Below are positions 38,401-53,400 of a stretch of DNA of 64,000 nucleotides, piece after piece. The translations under genes were made by a program, and so were the position numbers. The notes under the pieces were generated by a model that saw nothing but the letters and a program-made list of their open reading frames with translations, was not told where the DNA came from and did no database searches. Source of the DNA: Coturnix japonica (Eukaryota; Chordata; Aves; Galliformes; Phasianidae); assembly GCF_001577835.2 (NCBI RefSeq), contig NC_029518.1, positions 70,649,378 through 70,713,377 of the forward strand, read 5' to 3'. The stretch's first letter is position 1; every line of letters starts with the position of its first letter.

Positions 38401-41400
38401 AGTACGGTCAAGCTCAAAAGCAAAACAACAAAATAATAAAGACAATGGATCAGATCTGGAGTAATTTTAATTTGAGCTCCTAGTCACATTCTTCTCCTCT
38501 CAACAAGAGAAGATTTTTCTAAGAGATACTAAAGAAACAGTGGAACTCTAATGAAAAGCACTTGTGTCTCACATCAAACCACAGCTTACTCTTTACTGTG
38601 GAGTGGATTGAGATAACTATGCCCAGGGACTTGAAAAGCCACGGTTACAAACAGTAAAACAAATGCCATAGCTACTCAAAAATTGATTTGTTATTTATAT
38701 GTCTGCAGTGACACAGTTTAAGGCAAATAAAACCAGTTGCCTGCTGAAAATAGGAGGAAGATTATAACATGTAAAATTACATTAGCAAAATGTAATCAAG
38801 CGGCTTGTAGAAAACTAAATGGTAAAAAAGTCTGAGAAAACCTGAGCACAGACACTACAAGAGGAAATGGTGCTCTGCATCAGTATCTCAAAATAAACTG
38901 AAGAAAAATGCTTTCATGCCCTTTGGTTTTGAAATCATTTTATTAATACTAAGGACAGCTCATCACACTTCATCTTATGCTTCCTATGAATCACTTTAGC
39001 TTGAGGATAAATCATAATTAGTGTACGTACCGGAGACAATCAACCTTAGTCAGAGCAAAATTCAACAGCTTAACCATTGGTGTGAAGCCTGTGCCTGCCG
39101 CCAATAAAAAGAGGTCTTCTAGAGCTTCAACTTGTGACTTCTCGAAGTTACCTTCAGGATTGCTGACAGAAATATCATCACCTTTAAAATCAAAATAAAT
39201 GGTAATCCTTAATGAGATGAAAAAAAACGAATAATCTGATTTTTAAAAGGTTCTTTTATACTCCCTTCTTCTTTGTAGTGCTGGGATTCATTTCTGAATG
39301 GTACAATATAAATCACTCATGGATCATTTATGCTAAAAGAAAAGGTGTTCAATCAAAATGCCTGGCCTTTATGCTATGACTATACAGATTTGTGAAGCTC
39401 TATTAAAATTCTGCTTTATATCTGATACATAAAAGGAAGTATATCTTGAGGCTAATAAAAAGTTTGCAAAATACTACAGTCAGTTTTATTTTAGAGTATA
39501 TACAGTCAAATACAAAACAAGTAACAAATATGAATATATACACAAACAAATACAAGTAATTAACTGCCTGATACAGCTGACATGTGCAAAGATAAAGCCA
39601 ACCACTGTGGAACTAAACACAAAACACCCCAAAGCACATATTTACCTATTTGTAGGTGGTCAAGTGCCTGCGTGAACAATCCACAGGAATAAATTTTGAT
39701 CATTAAATATATATGTGCACCATCCTGGCAAAATGGTTCTTTGAAATCCAGTGGCAAAAAAGGCAATAAAGGTGTGTACGGTTTTACTACTTCCGTCCCT
39801 AAAGAAAAGACAAAAGGTAGCTGAAAGAACAGGAAAAATGTATACACTAAGTTATCTGCAAGCAGCAGAGGTTCAAAACAGAGAAATATCTTCAAATATC
39901 TATGGTCATATTCTCAATTTTTCCTACCTGCAATGATTTGTTTGAGGTAAACATGTTGTCCAATGGGAACCTGGAGATGAGTGCTCTTAGGCAGCATAAA
40001 GCAGAAGAGCCTGGTGTCATGGGTAACTTCTGTCTTAGAAACCAACTTGCATTTCCTGTAGAACAATCCTAAAAGCATCAATTGTCTGTTACTTACAGAT
40101 CTTTTAATAAGAAAGAAAAATAAACATAATATATTGCAACTTAAAAAATACTTCAAAATATGAATAGATGCAAATGTTTCTAATAGGGCTGTCCACAGGG
40201 AATGATACAGCGCTTGCAGAAAGAAGCCATATATTCTCTGGCACCCTTTAATCAACTACTACCCCTAGCACAGTCTACCTACAGTACCTATGCTACTTAC
40301 AGCATTGTTACTGCTACACTACACCAGAACACCTCATATGTGCTCACAGGAATTTCTACCCCATCGTTCAAAGTGCCAAACAAATTACAGCAGGAATTTC
40401 TATTGACAACAGTTTAAAAAAGGAAATTTCCACATTTATGTGGAGTTTCTTCACCTTAGAAAGGCATGTATAATGGCCTATCAGCATTCAACAGCAAAGA
40501 GCTTTGCACATTCTTTTAGGGACACAACATCAACATTGAAATGCTTACACCTGACATAAAACTAACAATGAGTGACAAAAAAATAGAGAATTCAAGGCAA
40601 TGCATCTGTGGTAGCCTATACATTATGCAGCATAAAAGTGCCAGATGTAAAGCTATAAAACAGCTTTAACTAGACACCTCAGGTCTTGGAAGCAAAGCAG
40701 CTATCGAGGCTCTCCATCAGCACTAGCACTGCTCCTATTGTTGCCTGCCTGTCTGGAAGAGGCACTGATCCCCAGGTGCTTGGTGCAGGTACACAAGTCC
40801 CGATACACCTTGTATCAGCTGTCCTGGCTGCTCTTCTCAGCCATGGTAAAATTTGAGGAACTTTGCTTCTCAACGAAACAGGGCTAAAGTTACTTTATCT
40901 ACTTCACAGTTACTTCATCTATGCTTAACTGTAAATAGTGTTAAGAAAAATTGCTGTGTTTGCAACACACTTACTGGTTTCTGCAGTTTATTGAAGGAAA
41001 TGTAATATTTTCTTCAAAGAACTGCTTAACCTCACATATAAAAATGCATCAATTCACTTACGAGGTCAGTCTTACTTTACGAGGCTGGAAGTCATGATTA
41101 TTTTACTTCCAGAATATACTTATTATACTTCATAAAAGGCTGTTTTGCACACCAAACCAATTTCACATCCAGCAATGATAAGAAAAACAACTGAGTTGTT
41201 AATTACTATTTCCATGCTCTTAGTATAAGAGATGGGGGTTTCTCACACTTAACAGCATTTGCTCTAAGGGAGCAAAATTGAAACCTAGGCAATTTAGAGG
41301 CAGGAGGCACAATTCTAAGCAAAACAGAGTGAGGCTAATTAAGTCTACACTATGCAAACAGAAGCCTCCAATGTGCAGATATTATTGCCACACTGAAAGC

Positions 41401-44400
41401 AGAGAGATAGAATAAAGGCAAGACATTTAGCACTGAACATTCCTCTTTCATAACCCTTCTAGTGTGTTCAATTTTATTTCTTAATTAATAAATCGCTGAA
41501 TAAAAAATTCTGGACTATGGTTTAAAAACCAGATATATCAATATATTTATTACATTTCCTCACCTTAGTAATTGAGGAACCGAAGAAACTCAGCTCAGCA
41601 AGCTCTGACTCAGTGGGTTCTAAAACTTGAATAGCAAAGCTACATTCTATACAACCTAAATTTAGCTAAAGAGACGTGTTTTATACACATATTCTTCCTT
41701 TCTGGAGCACAATAATCTGTCAACTTTCATGGTCTAATTACCGTAACTATGAGCCAGTAAGAGTGAACAATGTTTAATCAGTTCTCAATTTTGCTCTCAT
41801 ACATACATAAGGCAGTCTAAATTTAGTCAGCTTTTGGACACAAATAGGCAGAGGGTCAAGAATGCTTCTGAGAAACAGGACAGTCACAATAACATCAGAA
41901 ACATCTTTATAATAGATTATGTTACTGTATAGAAATTTCTAATTTAGCTGGAAAAAAAAAAAACAATCACAGTCATCAAGGTAATGCACTTGAGTGCTGC
42001 CACAAGTTCATACTACTCCCTCACCAAAAAATGAATTTATATGTAACCTCTACCACTTCCTGCAGATGCAGCAGCTTATTTAGAGCTGGCTTTGAGTGCT
42101 TCCTTTATGCATAGCTTAAGTTACAAAGTTACACAGTGCTGGAACAATGTTACAGCATAGAAAAGGGATGCACCTGTAGGAATAGTAGGATGTGGAGGTT
42201 TTTTGTTTCTTCACTAGTTACTCCTACAGTCTTTGCCACAAGACAAGGGTCTAATGAAGTTTTCATACAGACAAAAGGGATATCAAATACACAGGCAGTC
42301 ATTAGATGCAACAACAAGAAAATGTTCCTAAAAAAATGAAGTACGGTCACAGAAAAGAAAAATCCTGGGAGAAAACACGTTTAACATGCCCTAAAAAGTC
42401 TTAAAAGAACTGCAAATGTGGCCACGTTTACCTCTTTCCTTGCGCCTGATGAGCGTATTATGACCCTCCAAAGGCAATCCCAGCACTTTCCATTGACTAT
42501 GATCCTTCTTCTTTAAAATGATCTCTACCTTCCCAATTTTTTCAGCAATATTTACTATAAAAGAAAATTGTTTCCCCGCTGTTACTTGAAGTTACACTTC
42601 ATACAACAATATAATTTTACTCCTTTACTAAATTCCAGAAGGACTACTCATTTTTGAACAAGCACAAAATTAATGCATGACATTAAAATACTTCCAGTTA
42701 CCTTTAATGTTTTACATTTTAGTTAGAAGAACAAGCACTAACCTAATATGTATAATGTACTATATTTAATAAATGTAATAAATACATTGTGAAAAGATCC
42801 ACAGTCCATCTGGTCAGAAATAACAAAGTCCAAGTCCTTGTTTACTGGAAATAGTTAATTGCTACCACATACTCCCCCCCCCCCCCCCCCCCCTTTTTTT
42901 TTTTTTTTCCAAATGGCCATTTGAATCTCAGAATTATCAAGGTTGGAAAAGACCTAGAAGATCATCAAGTCCAACCATTACCAATACTTCCCAGCTAAAT
43001 CATATTCATCAACACAACATCCAAACGTTTCTTGAACACTCCCATGGTCGGTGACTCCACCACCTCCCTGGGCAGTGCATTCCAATGCCTGACTACCCTT
43101 TCCGAGAAGTAATACTTCCTAATGTCCAGCCTGAATCTCCCCTGGTGCAGCTTAAAACCATTCCCTCTAGTTCTATCACTGATTACACGAGAGAAGAGGC
43201 CAACCCTCAGCACACTACAACCTCCCTTCAAGAAATTATAGAGAGCAATGAATGAATGAATGAATAAACAAGTTTATGAAAATCCCATTCAAAGCATAGA
43301 ATGGCTTACATGTACACAACACAGCTCAATTCTAATTATTTTAGAGATACTCCAAAGGATCAGAGCACCATCAACATGTCATTTTTTTTACAAGCTCAAG
43401 AGTCAGAATGTCAATTGTGTGGTTTGATTTGGTTGACTGTGCCAGAACCTGATGGTACAAATAGCTGTAAAGTACCTGATGGATCAGAAAAATAAATGAA
43501 AGTTCTACACTCCCATGTTAGAAGTAATATAGAAAAGTTACAAGAAACAACTTACCAGCAAAGTCATCTTCAACTTCATAATCCAAGTCTGAAACAGAGA
43601 AATAAACTAGTTTAAGCAAAAATAGAATTACATTCTAGTCATTATATATTTGTACAGTTTAAACCAAGAAATATTATGTGAAGTAATGTGCTTACAACCA
43701 TACGCATCTTTACTTGGCCCTGAAATTTCACTCTTGCTTCCTATCGGTCACTTAAACAGTGACTCATGATATAACTATCAACTCATATTCATCTAAATCA
43801 TTCCACTAGGTCTTTTTGAATAAGGTCATTTTAGTAAGTGATCAATAACATACACCTGAAATAGAGAAACCTGCATAACTTTTACATCAGTTTCTTGCTA
43901 CACATAATTCCACGTGGCTTAAGACATCAAGCAAGAAACAGAACAAAAAAAAATACATACATACTAACCAGATGAAAAGAGGATTTCATAATGTAATCAT
44001 TTTCAATACAGAGGAATAACATTTAAGCAGTATAAGCAAAACATACATGGGCTGATGTGAAGGTATTAATAAAGTAAAATAAAAATTCAGTATTTTCAAC
44101 CATAAAATTACAGTACCCACCAACTTCTACAAGATATGAATAGTCATCCAGGATGATCTCTCCCCGTAATCTTTTGTCTTGACAGTCCACTATCACCAAC
44201 TCTGCATTCATACCCTTTCACAGACAAGGAAAAAGAGCACTTTAATGAAGTTCTCCAAGAATTCGAGCTGGATCATAAGATCCTGTAATTATCTCTCTCT
44301 TAAAATACATTTACCTTCTGTTTAGTATATATGACAACTGTGATCATATCATCTGTTTGAAACCAGTCATAACTGTAAAATAGAAGTACAGGAAGAAAAT

Positions 44401-47400
44401 ATATATACTTTTGTTCAGCATACCAAAATACATTTAAGCAGCAGTTTTCAAGTAGAACTTCTTTCACAAAGATACCAGCCAAATACAACATTTTCAAATA
44501 CATATATTTTCAAGAGGTAAGCCCAGAGATTAAAATAAAAGCAGTCTAATTATCTGTCCTAATAGTGCACAGCAGTTAAATGTTATGTTATACAGAACTA
44601 TATAGTTATAGGCAGAAGTCTTAGCTACAAAGCATATGCATCCTCTTTGCAGTACATGAACCTTCCAGGAAAGCTGGTCAAAGTCCCTGGCTCCAAGCAA
44701 AGTTATTAAATTGTCAGAGCAGTTTCCAAGAGTTCCAGGTTCTACCTTCAAACCACAAAACCAGTTTCCTTCGTTTGCCCAAATCTAGGCTTTGCATTCT
44801 CATGATTCCCAAGCTACCCAAACCTTGTAATAACTACAGGGTAAGGTAGGGCATACTGTATATATCTTATTGCTTCCATTACCATATATTTGCCAGGGTT
44901 TTCAAGACCTATTCAGCATGGTAGCATACCTATCTAAATCCAGAAAAGCCATACATCTGATCACATCTAACATTCTGAAGTAACTCCAGCATCATGAAGG
45001 CTGCAATCCCAGTAAGTGAAAGTCAATTCTAACTGCATAACTCCACACACTCCTCACGGGTACATTATTACTGTCTTCTCTTGTCCCCAAGTCCTAGCTA
45101 CCTCTGTTTCATGTATGAGCTCTTGGAGAAGAAAGACAGGATGCCCCCTCCAAGACACGCTTCTGGTAGCCAGCAGCTTCCCATCAGGCACTTGGTCATG
45201 CCAGATATACGTGAGGAAAAGGAAGCAAGTAGTGGTGAAAAACTCCAGAAGATAAGCCATATTCCATTTGCAAAATAGGGCTTATGAATGTGGTTGCACA
45301 TAACTAGCCCAGAGTTCATGTAGTCACATTATGCAAAAATCAGAAAATAAACTTCAGAGATACAAGGAATCAGGAAAAAAAAGATACCTTAGTGACAACA
45401 GCAGGTATTTCATTGTATTTTTAAGGTCTGCTTTGTTTTACATTTTCAGACTGCAGAAACCTGAACAGCTCATTGTATCTTAAAACATTCCAGCCTGAAA
45501 TGAGGTACCTTTCTGAGGCATGCCAATTATTACCAACAAATGAGTCAAGTAAAATAAATAAATAAATCAGCCCACATGGAATCACTTCCCATGAGTTTTC
45601 TCAAGAAGTAAAAGACTGAGGAGCCAGTGAAAATAAACCATACAGTCGTATAATAATGCAGGGCAGTAAAAGCGTTAGAAACCAACAGACCAAGCCAAGA
45701 AATATGCTTCATCTTTTGCCTGTAGGGTCTGAACCTCAGCTTTCCTACTTATAAAGTGATGGTAATGAGATACTCATTCAGCTGAAATACCAAGATCTGA
45801 ATATGGAAAAAGTTGTCTGTATTTACTAAGTACTGCACAGAGTTATTAAATAGAATGTTCAACAGAATGAAAACCAAAAGTTTACCTTGGAGTTGTATCT
45901 CTAGCAGAAGCACCCAGTACTTTCCTCTCAGAGAGCATACCTACAGAGGGCAAAGAGTTATTAAAACATGTGCTGTGAAGTTCATTTAATAGAAATCATA
46001 GTAAAACTTCTTTTTTTCTTTTTTCTTTGTCCAATTTTATTTGCTAAATAACCCTTCTGAATATATGGTGGTTTTCTTTTCACAGGAAAGTATCCATGTA
46101 CTTTATTTTGGTTTTATTCAGCATTCCCTCTAGGAGAGCAGGTTCCTAGAACATGAACCTCAGTTTCAGAAATTAAGAGTTCCATATCCCACAGAACCCT
46201 GCATATGAGTTTCCTGGTATTTCTACGCTGCTCACTGTTTCATCAGGTATTAACCTGTCCTTTCATACTTCGTGATGGTGAAGTAGGGATAAAACATCTT
46301 AATGAATTCAATGGAACTATTTGTTCAGCTTTGATTTCAGCTGGCCTCTCTCTACTTTGTGCTTTGCTAGGAATCTGGAAAATATTGAACAGATATAATA
46401 GATTAAAGCAATTGCAATCCTTTACCAATTTCAGTAGAAGGAAGCTGTGTGGAAGCATGATGGAAGAAACTGCACTGACTGAGATATAACACAATTTGTA
46501 ACATTGCATGATAGCAGCAATTTCACCAGACAATGGTTAGGCAGTGGTCTAAGCTAACAGCTAGTAAATGCTGGACAAGTGAAAAGGATTCCAAGTCCAT
46601 TCAAAGCCAAACCTTGCAAACTAGAAACGGATACATGTACAGTAATTATTTTGGTTAGTGAGAGTTCACATGTTAATTATCTTCTATATGCCAATTCATT
46701 TTGGAAGTTTGAATGGAAGATATATGTGGGAATTACATGACTTCACAATGTAAAAAGTAAATAAAACTAAGAGTACCATTCTAGTATAAATTAATCTGCC
46801 AAAACTACAGATCAACCACATGAGGAATGGGGCTCACTGGTATTAAATCATAACACAGACATATAACATATGCTTGGGCTGCTCTCCGTGGATAAGGGCA
46901 ATTTGTGATCATACACACTGCTTGCTTTTGTGAGGCAACAGAAATAGACAACTGCCAGTGCAAGAATATTCTAGCAAACTAAGTTATTTGTTAATTACTC
47001 TGAAGTACTGTAAAATGTTATTTGAAAATAAGAAGTCATGCTGCAATAAAAAAGAAAATTATTCAAGTGAATTACTTAAATGACTCAGTTAAGGTTAGTG
47101 CTCTGCTGTGCATGATGGTCATAAAGAACATAAAGAATCCAAAGGCTGATAGCAGCTATGAAGTGAAGGAGTTTAAGTTACTGAAACGAGCAAGGTGGTG
47201 AGAAGAACTACAGCTTCGGCTTGTTCAGGGAACTGGTTGGCAAAATTTCATGGGAGATCTGATAGCAAGACTGCTGACTGATAGTCTCTTGTGTTATCCT
47301 CACAGCCACAACAGAGTCTGACAAGTGAAAATCTGGACAGAAAATTAGCAGGACTGCCAGGTGCAAAAGGTGTGATCAACACTACAAAGTACAACTGCCG

Positions 47401-50400
47401 GCTAATTACAGCTGGCATTCCTGCTGCAGACAGTAAGAAATGAAGGGAAGTAGCTGAAACATCAAAAGTTATGCATACCATTCAAAGGGACCTGACAGAC
47501 TAAAGAAACAGGCTGACAAAAACTGCACTAAACTCAAAAGTAAATGCATGATTTCATAACATAACAGGCCAGGGAGCCTGTCTGGATAGAAAGCAGCTTT
47601 GCAGAAAATTTCTTTGGGACATAGTAAACAAGCCTGATCAAGCTAGAGGACATACTACATTACAACACTGTGGTGACAGAAGCCAAATGCAACCTGATCA
47701 AAAACATAGCTTATCAGCTTGAGGGAAGCAATTCTTTCCCTCTGTTTAGCATTTGTAAGACTACATCTGCAGTACTGTGCTTTGTTCTGGCTCTCCAGTG
47801 CAGGGCAAACATTGATGCAAGCTAGTCCAGTAAAGGGCCACCAAGTCAGTCAGCAGCTGGAGCAAAGAATGCTTGAAAGAAGGCTGAGGGAACTGGGCCT
47901 GCTCCATCTGCAGAAGAAATGACTATGGGAGAAGCTTCAATGCAACCTTCAACTACCTAACAAAAAGGGGGCTGGGGGAGGAAGGAAGTACGGAAAAGAC
48001 AGCAGGGCTCTTCTTAAGGGGGTACAGCTGAAGGCAACAGACAATAGCACAGAGAAAAGAAATCTCCTTATTTTAATAAAAACAAACACACACAACCACC
48101 AGAAACTCTTTCTATGATGGCAGTGTTGCTCATAGGTGTCTGACCTAACATCCAAGCTCATCCTGACACAAGCAGAGAACTGGACAAAACAAGCTCCAGA
48201 TGTTTGTTCCAACCTAAACTATTTTAAGATTCTGTGAAAACTTTCTGTTTCTGTTATTGTCTTTGTTCTCTGAAGGCCCAGAACAAGCTCAATCCAAATT
48301 TACCTGGCACTGCTGTAATGGCAGATTTCAAGAGCACATTTCTGATCTACCTTCTCTAGTAGAAAGCCTGTCCATCTTATACTTACTTTTTCTACACTAC
48401 TGCGCTTCCACCTTCTAATGCTTTAATCACTGAATCTGCAGTGCCTGACTATGATTTTGCCTTTTGGACTTCCACAAGATCACTACTATCTCAAAATCCC
48501 ATTCATATGTAAAGACAGAAACTGGGTAAGTATCGTTCATTAAAGAATATTCAGGTAAGTTTAAGATTCATTTCCCACCTTGATCCAGAAGAATACTTAC
48601 CATTAAGCTGTTTCTTCTCTTCAGGCAGGGTAGAAGAAATGTCTAAAAGCATTAAGAAAAACAAGCATGACAGTGAGAGCATGCAGTACAGTACTTGCAT
48701 ACATCATATTAAAGAAATGTGCCAGTGTAAAGCTCTCCAAATAAACCACACCAATAACAGATTGGCCAGGATGCTCTGGGTGCCAAGCAGTCATAATTAT
48801 ATGTAGTAGCACTGATAATAATCCAAAAGATTATGTGTAATAACAATAATAAAAAACCTATAACACAAAATGCAAGGAGTCACACAGCACTGAATGGTAG
48901 GAAATGAGAACTTATCTGACTTTTAAAAACAAAAAGTACAGGTTTCCTTGTGCAACAATAAGCTTCATAGCCAAGAAGCTCAATGTGTCAGACTTGGAAA
49001 GACACTGCTTGAAGATAACATACAGTAAACACCAAATCTGACCTACCACCACCAAAACTGTCTGGCAGAAACACAGGAAAAAGAAAACTTTCCTTTAAGT
49101 TTCTTCTCTCAAGTAGTTTTATTGGACAAGTTATCATCTGAACTTATCATTAAATCTCCAGTACACTGCAACTAATTCCAAACGACAAAACAAAACCAGC
49201 AGAAAAAGAAAACCTAAACTAGATGAGTGCATAGTGCCAATTCATATACATAGCACTCAATGACAAAGTCATAGTGCTTCTTGGTCACATACATTTCTTC
49301 TAGTCCTCTGGAAGTACTCAAATCCTTTCCACCTTTACACACATATCACAAAAAACACTGGTGCAAAGACCCCTTCTGCATTCAACTTTATTAAGAGACA
49401 GGTCAGGGGGAAGCAGGAGAATCCAATTTGTTCTTCCTGCTCCCTTTCATGAAAGCAAAAAGATGAGTGTTTCTCCTCTTATTGTGGGTTTCTGAAGCCC
49501 TCCCTCTGCTCTCTCCATCAGGGATAGAAGAAAAATGCCAGTATGATAGCAAATGAAATAAAGGCTTCTGGCAATTCATCAAGCACACAGTACTGTAAAA
49601 GGACTTCCAAGCTGAAAAAGAATTGTCCTTATCAGAGACTTCCACCCTGAGGTAAAAATACTCCACAGAATGAATGGCACAGTTCCTCTCAAACTTTGTT
49701 GCTTCTCTGTATATTCTGCTACACATTACTTCAAGCCACCTGCTAGAATAGGCAAGGCAGTCACGAAGTCTCATTTGTCATTAAAAGGTAATTGTTTCAG
49801 TTCAAAAATATACTCTTTTCACTTTAACACACAGCACTGAAACTGGCACTGTAGATTCAAGGACACTTGTTTAGAAGCATTTCCAAGACACACCTCTTGG
49901 ATCATACTACACCTCTTTCAGCATAATATCAGTAACAGAGTACAAATAAATGCATGCATTCCAACTCCTAAGTTACGTCTGTATATAACATCAGTGGTAA
50001 CAGACACTAATGTGTCCATGAGAAACATCATCAGTAGTAACAGTTACAGCCAACCAAGTATACAATTAGCACAGATGTAACAGCCAAGTATCTTGAAGGC
50101 AAATCAAGCAAAACAATGGCAAAACAGCTTAATGCTGTAGAGGTTTGTTGAGAGAGATTGCAGGAAGAAGGATAAGAAGCAGCCCTACTACAGAAGAAAG
50201 CAGAGAAAAAATAAACACCAGAAAATGGACCATCATAGCTGTCAGGAGCAAAGATACGTTTCTTTTTATCACTTATGTATTGTCATGAGAATTCCTCCAG
50301 TTGCAGAAAAGTTACACTAATGAAATCAATAAAAGTCAGATTTACTTTTTATGTTTGTGATTCAGATGACAAAGTGGCACTAACGTATCTATAACATGTC

Positions 50401-53400
50401 AGATCCATGAAGCAGCCCTGCTGTCAAGGTATCTCCTTGCATTGCAGCACTCAGCTTCAAAACTCTACAATGGAATTAGCGACCTAGCAACGCAGAGATG
50501 TAAAATCCTATCTCCCTCTGTCTACGGAACAATGTCAACCTAATGACAAAGTGATCTAAGTGCTAAGCAAGTATGCCATGTTCCCTTGTCAGAGGTTGAA
50601 ATTGTGACCTACAGGATACCACAGAAGGTGAGAAAAATAGTTACAAATATCAATTCTGTCATGCTTTCACAGCAGTTTTGCTACGGGTCACTATTCAGTA
50701 ATAGTATCTGGTTGCATGATACTGGCATTTTTCACTGTGGCCTGTAAACCAAAACAAATACTGAAGATAATGTCTTTAGAAACCACTGTCAGCGATTTAA
50801 GACAATACGCTACTTTCTTTCTCTGTCCTGGCTCTGATGAGCCTGCTGAATCAGCAACATTTTCTCCAAATAAATCCAAACTTCAGCAGACTCAGTAAGG
50901 AGTTTTCTAAAAACAATAACCGTCCAGAAACTCTGTTCATAGATCTCATTTCAAATGCAACTTTCAAGATCTACATCTGGGGCTGGAATCATCAAAGTGA
51001 AAAAAATTGACTTATTTGAAGATGCTCTAAATCACACCAGAGGGCTGTTAGGAAAACCTGCCTGCTGGGACCTATTATATATAATGTATATTACATATAT
51101 GTGTGTGTATATGTATATATGTATATGTATGTATAAAATATGTGTGTGTGTGTGTGTGTGTGTGTATATAATGTGTGCGTATATATATATATAATGTGCA
51201 TATATGTGTGTGTATATATATATATACACACACACACACCTATTTCTACAAACATATAGCCCTTTTCTGACGAAAAATAATATTCTAATAAATAAAATAA
51301 AATTCTAATAAATAATCTAATAGATAAAATAAAATTCTAATACCAAGACTACGTACATGCAACAGCCTTCACTTCTGTATCAAAACACAGACACTCCTCA
51401 TAAATACGATGATTTCTTGCAACTTCCAGACACCTTTGGAATAAAGCATTATGAGAAATTATTTCATTCTAAAAGCCCTCACCTTTTGGAGCAGCAATAG
51501 GCTTGAAAGCCATTCTCCCAACAAGACATTCCTTCAGCATCGATTCATAATTGACCCAACGATGAACCTATATTAACGAAATTGGTTTTCACAACTTTTG
51601 TATTTTTTTTACAGTGTTGTCGCTCTATGCACTAAGATACAAACACCATTGTTGTATATCAGCTGATTTAATTCATTTCTTAGTGTTTTGTTTTTAACCC
51701 AGACACCAATTGTTCAATTTTTTTCAGTATTTTTATTTCTTTCACAAACAACAAGTATTTAAACACACACAAAAAGACCTTGAGTATCTGACAACAGCTT
51801 AATTTATCTGTTTTATGTGTTGCAGTACCTGAACATCACAACCTTTAACAACAGAAAAAGTTTCAGAATAGTTTTTATGATGATCACAACATAACAGAAT
51901 TTGTCCTTACCACAAAGGAAATTAATCTTGCTTAGATATGAATATGGGGAATGGGACTGAAGAAGAGAAGGCTGCGGGGTGACCTCATTGCAGCCTTTCA
52001 ATAACTGAAGGGAACCTACACCCAGGAGGGGAGTAAACTCTTCGAAAGGGCTGACAATAGCAGGACTAAGGGAAATGGATCCAAGTTGAAGGAGGGAAGA
52101 TTTAGGTTAGATGTTAGGGGGAATTTCTTCACTAGGAGAGTGGTTAGGCCCTGGAACAGGCTGCCCAGGGAGGTTGTGGATGCCCCGTTCTTGGAGGTGT
52201 TCAAGGCCAGGTTGGACGGGGCCCTGGGCAACCTGATCTAGTAAAGGTGTATGTTTGGTGGCCCTGCCAGGCAGGGGGGTTGGAACTACATGATCCTTGA
52301 GGTCCCTTCCAACCCGGGTCATTCTGTGATTCTGTGACTGATGATGGAAACATAACGTACAGCATGGTAGTTTAGACACATCAACATCTCCTATGAAGTT
52401 GGAGTGTTTCTGTTTGTTTGTGTCTGACGATCATTGAATTGTTGGGAAATAATCTATTTTAGAAAGTCAAATGAAGTGATGAAAGAGCAGTAGTTTACAG
52501 ACCAGAACTGAAGAACTTCCATAGGAAATAGATAGCAGAAAAGCCAGCTCTGATGGGGGCATCAAGGATAACACCTCGGGGAAGAGAAAAGGTAACGGAG
52601 CACAGCATGACAAATTTGAATGGTTCAAAGAGATTTAAAAACAAAAACCTTCAACTGGACCAGCTAAGCAAACAAGATAAGGAAGTCCCATCCACAAGTT
52701 GCAGTTGCATTTTACGTAGGTAGTAGAAAGAAATGAAAAATTTTGAGTGATAGTTATGTTTTTCAGGCATTTAAGAACCACCAGCAGCCTACCAAACTCT
52801 TAAATACATCAGTATGTAATAGATACAGAATGCACAGGCAAAAGAAATGCCTCCAGAACTGGAAAGACATCAGCCAGAAATGAAAACTTGGAAGCGGTTT
52901 TCCACTCCTGAGACAAAACAAACTAACAAAAACATCCATGTTACAAAGTTCAGATACATTTTGTTGGGCATCTGGAACCATCTTTGCTGCCTCCATTCCC
53001 ATTTCTAAGTACATCCCACCAGTGACAGTGATTTTGCTACAGACTTTCAGGCCACAAGTTGATACAGCATAAATTCCCAGGAGTGAAAATGAAAGTTAAT
53101 TTAAACCTGAGCAGCTTTGTGACCAACAGGAAAATATACTGAAATCCTGTGCTCAGACACTTAATTTGTCAAGAGATTAACCAAAGACAATAAGACAAAG
53201 CTAAAACATCATTTCCAGTACCTGAAAGGATCTTCCAGTACCTGAAAGGTTCTTACAGTGAGAGTGGGGCAGGTCTCTTCTCACTAGTGACAAGTGACAG
53301 GATGAGGGGAAGTGGCCTCAAGTTGCGCCAGGGCAAGTTTAGGTTGGATATTAGGAAGAACTTTATGGAAAGGGTAGTTAAGTACTGGAATAGGCTCCCC

